A stretch of 35,926 nucleotides of DNA. Origin: a virus. Below the pieces are notes generated by a model, which did not search any database, was not told the origin of the DNA, and worked only from the letters and a program-made list of their open reading frames with translations. Below are positions 31,024 to 35,926 of this stretch, piece by piece. The DNA is taken from positions 1-35,926 of the IMG/VR virus record IMGVR_UViG_3300042876_000541, one strand, 5' to 3'. A program made the translations under genes and the position numbers. Each line of letters opens with the position of its first letter. The stretch's first letter is position 1.

Positions 31024-33649
31024 TAGATCACTGCCCGAATTGTCATTCCTCAGCCGAGAGATCGGTGACAATGACCTATTCCTTATCCGAGGCTTCACGG
31101 AAAACCAAGACTACAAGCTCACGCCCGTACAGCTGCGTGAGTACCTGGCAGATATGCTAGCAGGGACCGGCTTGAGTGTGAATGATGATGGGGAGATACA
31201 GTTGGGGGATGGCCAGACAATCTATTTCACTCCAAAAGGACCTACCCATTCGGACGGCAACTTTTACTGGGATGGTGATGGCGGATCTGGATTCTACAAT
31301 GAGCTATTTGGCTCAGAGATGTTTCATACGCATTCTGGAGCTGGGCCTACTGAGCAGGTACAGTTTTACCTTGGCGGGTATTACGACAATTTTGAGTATG
31401 CTCATTACATTATCGGAAAGACGACACCAACAAAAGGTGAATTGACGCTTTACACCAATGGAAACAATGGTGGAATCGGCACTTACAATGGAGCCTATAT
31501 TGATTTTGACTCCGATGTCACAAGGTCGATTCTAACCTTTTTTGCGGAAAACATCGCGTCGGGAATACAGCAGCTCACACTTCGGACTAACGGGGTAATG
31601 CTTGTGACTGATTCGATTCTCGATACCGGGTTTGTGTATGATGACGACTACTCCGCAGCCGGTACGCTTCTGGATCGATGGATTCCTGACTGGAAGGCCG
31701 TGAAGGATTATGTGGCCGCAAACTCCTCTGGGGAGTTTGACGAGTACTTCACCTTTGTGACAGGTACGCCGCTATACCAGATGGGATTCGAAAATGACTT
31801 CTATCAGTTTTTGGCTGGTGTGCATAGTTTTGACATTGGAGGGCATACGGCGTTGCAATTTTCGGTTGAGGAGTTTTTATGGCAAGATGACGTCGCTCAG
31901 AAGCTGTTCGGTATTTCGGATTCAGGGATTTTTATTCAGAGCAACAACACACTGATCAGTGACGACGGTACATCCTTTTTAGTATCAAATGCCGAATATT
32001 CCATGCTTTTGCAGCCGGACACGCTTTCGATCACAGGCGAGGATTGGCAATTGGTGTACAATGAATTTTTTCAATTCAAGATGAACAGTACCAAAGGCCT
32101 CGCTGTCAAGATGCTTGAATCCCTTGGTCAGGAGGTCGTGGCCTTTGAGCCGATTGACGGAGTCAATACAGATGCCTTCTTGGTCTCCAAGCCTGTATAT
32201 GAGGGAACGGCTGAAACGGACAAGAAGCTGATGATGAGGAGTGAGGTGGTGACGGAGATTCAGACGGAGGTGCCTGTAGCTAATCAAAATCAATTCGTCA
32301 CATCAGTTGGCGTGACGACGCATGTCTCCGATTACAATAGAAAGACAACATTTGAAGTAAACTTTATCGGTTCGGCAATACACGCAACCGAATTTCACCC
32401 GACTACAAAAAAGGTATCAAAGCCTATTTATGAGCTTGAACTAAATTTTTCCAAAGAAAATGCGCTCATCGGAAGTCAGGCGATCATCTACCACACTGCA
32501 CAGGTTGTTCCAGCTTCCTTGGTGCCCTTTGGCCCGAAATCACTCAGGGCTGCCTATACCGACACTACAGCTATGGTGGCAGGACAGTCATTGCAAACAA
32601 TTGGACAGTACTATACGGTTGACGGGATTACTTTCTATCGTCTTGATGCAAAGACAGGTGTGATTGGAGACTACACGACCTTTTCGGCAGTAGCTGGAGG
32701 TGAGCCTTGGGGTACAAAGCCGGCTTGGTTGATAATACAGGGAGATGCATATCTGACTGGTGTCGATAATCTCAACATAATTACGGCTACCTACCATGAG
32801 GACATTAAGATCGGTAGTGATTGGTACTTCGATGTGGTAGTCGTAGACATTAAGGCAAAGGTGAACGGAAACCGGGATTTGGCAAAGCCAGATTTGGACA
32901 CTTTGGTTTTATGCACATTTAATGAAAACGAGACAGTCGACGCCAATTCTGTCCAAAACACATGTTACTACGGGGGGTCGGTATTCACCCCTGAGGTTGT
33001 CAATCCAACCTTAGGAATGGTGTACGATAGCCTTGGGGGAAGCAATTACGCGATCCGGAGAACAGTGACAGACTTTGTTGTAAACAATGGAGCCTGGATC
33101 AGAATTCTAGTGAGTAGCCTTGGTAACCGAATACTGAACGCAACCACAGAAATCACAATAATCGCACGGATTCGCTTTCAAGACCATAGTACAGACCCAT
33201 CGGACATACCTGTGTGTGGAAACATAAATGCGGAATCGACACAAGGATTTGCACTGTCAAGGAGGCTCGTTTCGTCAGAGGGGAGGTTAAGATTAAGAAT
33301 ATATGATGGTGTGGGACTGATTTCAATAGATTCAACTAGTGGTAATATCCTTCGAGGCAATCATTACTACACCATTGGAGTGACCTACAAATGGACAGCG
33401 CCCAATACTAGGGTTTGCAAAATGTGGCTTAAGTCTGTGAATGCAGGCTATCCTCGTACGCTGATTTTGAATCAAACCACTACACAGACAAATCCTCCTA
33501 TTCTTGGTTCTGGTCTGCCAATTAATTTGATGGGGCTATTTTCCGCCCCTGCCAGCTCTCGTTTGGTCGCCCATGATGATCTCAGAATATTTGATAGAGC
33601 TTTGCCGGATGCCACAATGGAATCACTTGTTGACACGATAGACGGATAA
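31016..33649 (+). CDS. tail fibre protein with LamG-like C-terminus
   Basis: An 877-aa protein. The N-terminus (LPELSFLSREIGDNDLFLIR, then QDYKLTPVQLREYLADMLAG) is the short anchoring module seen in fibres of Bacteroidota phages. A long beta-rich shaft follows. Residues about 640-877 look like a concanavalin/LamG jelly roll: ATTEITIIARIRFQDHSTDP, HYYTIGVTYKWTAPNTRVCK, then HDDLRIFDRALPDATMESLV. It would bind host surface sugars. From about 31400 the DNA is visibly richer in AT than the structural genes upstream, a sign of exchange. Confidence 0.75.
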   Translation: MANRSLPELSFLSREIGDNDLFLIRGFTENQDYKLTPVQLREYLADMLAGTGLSVNDDGEIQLGDGQTIYFTPKGPTHSDGNFYWDGDGGSGFYNELFGSEMFHTHSGAGPTEQVQFYLGGYYDNFEYAHYIIGKTTPTKGELTLYTNGNNGGIGTYNGAYIDFDSDVTRSILTFFAENIASGIQQLTLRTNGVMLVTDSILDTGFVYDDDYSAAGTLLDRWIPDWKAVKDYVAANSSGEFDEYFTFVTGTPLYQMGFENDFYQFLAGVHSFDIGGHTALQFSVEEFLWQDDVAQKLFGISDSGIFIQSNNTLISDDGTSFLVSNAEYSMLLQPDTLSITGEDWQLVYNEFFQFKMNSTKGLAVKMLESLGQEVVAFEPIDGVNTDAFLVSKPVYEGTAETDKKLMMRSEVVTEIQTEVPVANQNQFVTSVGVTTHVSDYNRKTTFEVNFIGSAIHATEFHPTTKKVSKPIYELELNFSKENALIGSQAIIYHTAQVVPASLVPFGPKSLRAAYTDTTAMVAGQSLQTIGQYYTVDGITFYRLDAKTGVIGDYTTFSAVAGGEPWGTKPAWLIIQGDAYLTGVDNLNIITATYHEDIKIGSDWYFDVVVVDIKAKVNGNRDLAKPDLDTLVLCTFNENETVDANSVQNTCYYGGSVFTPEVVNPTLGMVYDSLGGSNYAIRRTVTDFVVNNGAWIRILVSSLGNRILNATTEITIIARIRFQDHSTDPSDIPVCGNINAESTQGFALSRRLVSSEGRLRLRIYDGVGLISIDSTSGNILRGNHYYTIGVTYKWTAPNTRVCKMWLKSVNAGYPRTLILNQTTTQTNPPILGSGLPINLMGLFSAPASSRLVAHDDLRIFDRALPDATMESLVDTIDG

Positions 33650-33653
33650 TGTG

Positions 33654-34826
33654 ATGCAAAGATTTTTCGCCCGATTAGGACAAGGAATACCCACACCTCC
33701 AGTTGATCCGGAGCCTGAACCTGAACCGATTATTGAAAATGCCGGCGGCTGGGCCGACCTTCACCCGTCTGGACTGGTGACAGGCGGGTTAGGAGGAGAT
33801 CGACTGTATTTCAATGAAAACAGTCTTGTCAACGGCAAAGAGGGTTGGGAGGCACTTTGGGAGACAATTTCAATCAATAGACCTACGCCGCTTGAGCTTT
33901 GGTGGACTGGACCGGATATTTTGTGTGAACCAAAAAATTATGACTTCGGTGGTGGAAACAACTTTACCAACAAGCCCGAGAACAAGACAATTTTTGGTAC
34001 TGCGGGGCAGGAATTGAGGGGCGGTTCATTTCGGCCTAGAGGTTGGCGAAATATCATTTGGAGGAATTTTAAAAGACGCGGTGATGGATTGGGTGGAGAG
34101 GAGGCTGGACTCATACATGGAGGCAATGGCCTTAGCTTTGTTATGTGTGAGCGGATTTGGATCGACCATATGGAATTTGATTCAGAGGCGACAGTTCCAG
34201 GAACTGAGCAGCTAAAGGACGGTCCGCTTGACTTTGGTGTCGCCTGTGACCACATCACCGTAAGCAATTGCTACATCAGACGTAACCGAAAGACATCTTT
34301 GGTTTCTTGGTCTGATACGGCTATTGAAGATCGGGGAAAAGAAAGAATCACTTTCCGAAACTGTCTATGGGAAAACAACATGATTCGCCAACCTTTTGCA
34401 AGGTTTGGAAAGATTCACCTTCTCAACAACGTATTCCGATATGTGCCTGTATTCACTGCAAGTGCCACCCAGTATGCGTTTGCCAATATTCCAGAAATTG
34501 GATTTGAGTCTCAGTTTTATTCTCAGAGGAACAAGTACTATGGTCATAGATATTGCTTTTTTGACCGTGACTGGAACAACCCAAGCCCGCTTTCAGGGCT
34601 GATATCCGATGAGGATTGGTTCGATCCGAATCCCACCTTTAGCTCCTTTAATGGAAACGGATCGCAATACAAACGGGCTAGCTTTAGATCCGCTAACGTA
34701 ACCTTTAACCCAAATACAATCGAGGGTTACCATTATCCCCTTGGCCTCATGACCGTAGATGAAGCCGAAGCATACGTACTCCAATGGGCCGGAGCGAAGT
34801 ATCATCTTAAGAATCCAATAGTTTAA
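33654..34826 (+). CDS. tail spike with pectate lyase-like (PL1) beta-helix
   Basis: A 390-aa protein starting at ATG 33654 (a GTG lies one codon upstream). A short N-terminus and a Pro/Glu linker (PTPPVDPEPEPEPII) precede a right-handed beta-helix of pectate lyase family 1. Conserved features are RIWIDHMEFDS (169-172 WIDH), DGPLDF (189-194), CDHITVSNCYIRRNRKTSLV and IRQPFARFGKIHLLNN, including the RxPxxRxGxxHxxNN block with the candidate catalytic Arg245 or Arg250. It probably depolymerises an acidic polysaccharide on the host surface. No export signal, as expected for a virion protein. Confidence 0.8.
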   Translation: MQRFFARLGQGIPTPPVDPEPEPEPIIENAGGWADLHPSGLVTGGLGGDRLYFNENSLVNGKEGWEALWETISINRPTPLELWWTGPDILCEPKNYDFGGGNNFTNKPENKTIFGTAGQELRGGSFRPRGWRNIIWRNFKRRGDGLGGEEAGLIHGGNGLSFVMCERIWIDHMEFDSEATVPGTEQLKDGPLDFGVACDHITVSNCYIRRNRKTSLVSWSDTAIEDRGKERITFRNCLWENNMIRQPFARFGKIHLLNNVFRYVPVFTASATQYAFANIPEIGFESQFYSQRNKYYGHRYCFFDRDWNNPSPLSGLISDEDWFDPNPTFSSFNGNGSQYKRASFRSANVTFNPNTIEGYHYPLGLMTVDEAEAYVLQWAGAKYHLKNPIV

Positions 34827-34842
34827 TTTAATCAATACAATT

Positions 34843-35040
34843 ATGTCAGACCAAGAAAAAAAGACCAGCAAAGCAGCTCCCAAGGCGGAGCCAGTGAAGA
34901 CCAAGAAAGTCCTCATCATGGAAGAGGAGGATTTTAAGAAGTTCCAGGTACTCTTAAATGAGTTTCCGGGTAAGTTCTGTAACCCAGTGCTCACGGTGCT
35001 ATCCAAGTACGTGAAGGACGTTCCTGTCAGCGAAAATTAG
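34843..35040 (+). CDS. small basic hypothetical protein
   Basis: A 65-aa protein: a Lys/Ala-rich start (EKKTSKAAPKAEPVKTKKVL), then a short folded part (EEDFKKFQVLLNEFPGKFCN). It follows the leader TTTAATCAATACAATT. No function recognised. It could be a small virion or chaperone protein paired with the next gene. Confidence 0.55.
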   Translation: MSDQEKKTSKAAPKAEPVKTKKVLIMEEEDFKKFQVLLNEFPGKFCNPVLTVLSKYVKDVPVSEN

Positions 35041-35071
35041 TACATTTGATAACCACTTAACTACTACAGCC

Positions 35072-35665
35072 ATGGCATTAACAGCTTATGATGACACCGC
35101 TGCTTTTGGGGCCTTTGTGCCGCATGATGGCAGCAAGGAGAACAGCCGGATCATCGGCGCGTTCTTGATTAAGCGGGGCTTTGACATCACAGACCTTACT
35201 TCAGATCCAGCCACTTGGGCGGCTGGCATCACTGCTAAGGATATCATTGTGATCAACCCCGTGACTGGTTCTTTCCCTGAAGGGACAGAAAACACGATCC
35301 CAGGGATCGGCAGGATTCAAACTGAGTTTAGCAATATTGCCTACGATGTGACCTTCCGTCATAAGGGGGCAGATGCTAACCTAGCCTTCTACAACAAGCT
35401 CCTGAAAAGCAAGGAGTATGGTGTTGGGTTTGTGTTTCACGACAACAAGGCCTATGTGCCTCTGGATGGCACTGTAGGCGATCCTGATGCGACGCCTACA
35501 CCGATCCCTGACAGCTTCAGGCCGATCATGGTGGACTTCTTCCCGCGTGTGATGACCGACGGCGAGAACCTGGAAGGCGATCGCTTCATCATGGTGAATT
35601 GCCGCTGGACGAGCGCCTCACTGCCTTATGCAATGGAGGTACCGCAGAGCCTTTTCCCTGCTTAA
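35072..35665 (+). CDS. structural protein, possible major tail tube
   Basis: A 197-aa soluble beta-rich protein (FSNIAYDVTFRHKGADANLA, then GVGFVFHDNKAYVPLDGTVG). It has the size and character of tail tube proteins, and no other tail tube candidate is visible in the phage. However, its place at the far right, after the fibres, is unusual. It is followed by a strong terminator, in keeping with a highly expressed gene. Low-to-moderate confidence in the role. Confidence 0.6.
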   Translation: MALTAYDDTAAFGAFVPHDGSKENSRIIGAFLIKRGFDITDLTSDPATWAAGITAKDIIVINPVTGSFPEGTENTIPGIGRIQTEFSNIAYDVTFRHKGADANLAFYNKLLKSKEYGVGFVFHDNKAYVPLDGTVGDPDATPTPIPDSFRPIMVDFFPRVMTDGENLEGDRFIMVNCRWTSASLPYAMEVPQSLFPA

Positions 35666-35685
35666 TGAGCATCCACCAATCAATC

Positions 35686-35714
35686 AAAAAGCCCTCGATT
35701 TTGAGGGCTTTTTT
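35686..35714 (+). terminator. terminator closing the rightward late module
   Basis: AAAAAGCCCTC pairs with GAGGGCTTTTT (11 bp) around GATTTT and is followed by more T. It stops transcription before the right end. Confidence 0.85.
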
Positions 35715-35778
35715 GTTGGTGATTTAACACTGTTCAGCGAGTGATTAGCAGGCGCTGATTTGGGTGTTTAACGGCTCT

Positions 35779-35860
35779 GTTTTATGTACATTTGATTTTG
35801 GTTTTATGTACATTTGATTTTTGTTTTATGTGCGATTGAATTTTGGGATTATAATTACCA
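35779..35860 (-). repeat. right phage end with three 22-bp repeats
   Basis: Three tandem units with an exact 22-bp period start at 35779, 35801 and 35823. The first two differ only in the last base (core GTTTTATGTACATTTGAT). The third is diverged (GTTTTATGTGCGATTGAA). The middle unit is the perfect inverted match of the left-end unit. Candidate terminus is the CA at 35859-35860 (see left end). Between 35715 and 35778 I see nothing. Confidence 0.7.
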
Positions 35861-35926
35861 AGAAACGAAGGATGGGAAGTGTAGGCTGGCTTTCACCAAA
35901 AACTTTCCTTTGTCACCACGACGGAG
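35861..35926. other. right flank, no gene seen
   Basis: Sixty-six bases beyond the last end repeat and the candidate terminus. No supported feature. Probably host DNA or the outermost phage DNA. Confidence 0.4.

Noticed and set aside
121-35865. A 5-bp target-site duplication at the phage ends
   Set aside because: GTAAG and AGAAA beside the candidate ends do not match, and other TG/CA choices nearby gave no matching pair either.

Overview
The window is essentially one complete Mu-type transposable bacteriophage (or its prophage form). About 125 bases of unexplained flank lie on the left and about 65 on the right. The host is most likely a Bacteroidota bacterium. Most start codons have no Shine-Dalgarno sequence and instead follow A/C-rich leaders such as CCAAATCAAAACT. 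The intergenic GATGTGAGATGTGAGAC- and AGACAAGAAGCAAGAG-type repeats are of a kind I associate with that phylum. The phage ends are marked by a 22-bp repeat: one copy at the left (142-163) and three inverted tandem copies at the right (35779-35844).

Layout. (1) 1-930: left end, a leftward XRE repressor gene and three 19-bp operator-like dyads. (2) 931-13473: a long rightward early/middle operon. It encodes a Ner-like HTH protein, a MuA-like DDE transposase, a MuB-like AAA+ ATPase, many small phage proteins (a DUF3164-like protein, a frameshifted P-loop ATPase, a replication-type domain protein, a DUF3820 protein) and four small exported proteins. The operon is interrupted at about 11619-12581 by three AT-rich gene-cassette-like units separated by integron attC-like imperfect inverted repeats. 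(3) 13530-20599: a leftward late module with small and large terminase, a gp36-like protein, a portal fused to a Mu F-like head protein, a collagen-like protein, a gpG-like morphogenesis protein and a gp37-like protein. (4) 20600-20880: a divergent control region with a Met(CAT) tRNA-like sequence. (5) 20881-35665: a rightward late module with fused protease/scaffold, major capsid protein, holin-like protein, GH108 lysozyme, a tail assembly chaperone with a probable -1 ribosomal frameshift, tape measure, large tail proteins, a LamG-like fibre, a pectate-lyase-like tail spike and a possible tail tube. It ends at a strong terminator before the right-end repeats.

How it works together. Repressor and Ner-like protein probably control a divergent lysogeny/early switch. 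Transposase and ATPase then replicate the element by transposition through the end repeats. The two divergent late modules build the particle. No contractile sheath or Mu-type baseplate gene is visible, and the long tape measure follows a G/GT-like chaperone, so I infer a siphovirus-like tail on a Mu-type replication system, as in transposable siphophages. The most unusual features are the cassette array whose recombination-site-like repeats encode the N-termini of two cassette proteins, the end-type repeat overlapping the start of the early operon, and the frameshifted tail chaperone. All calls come from reading the sequence; no database search was run.
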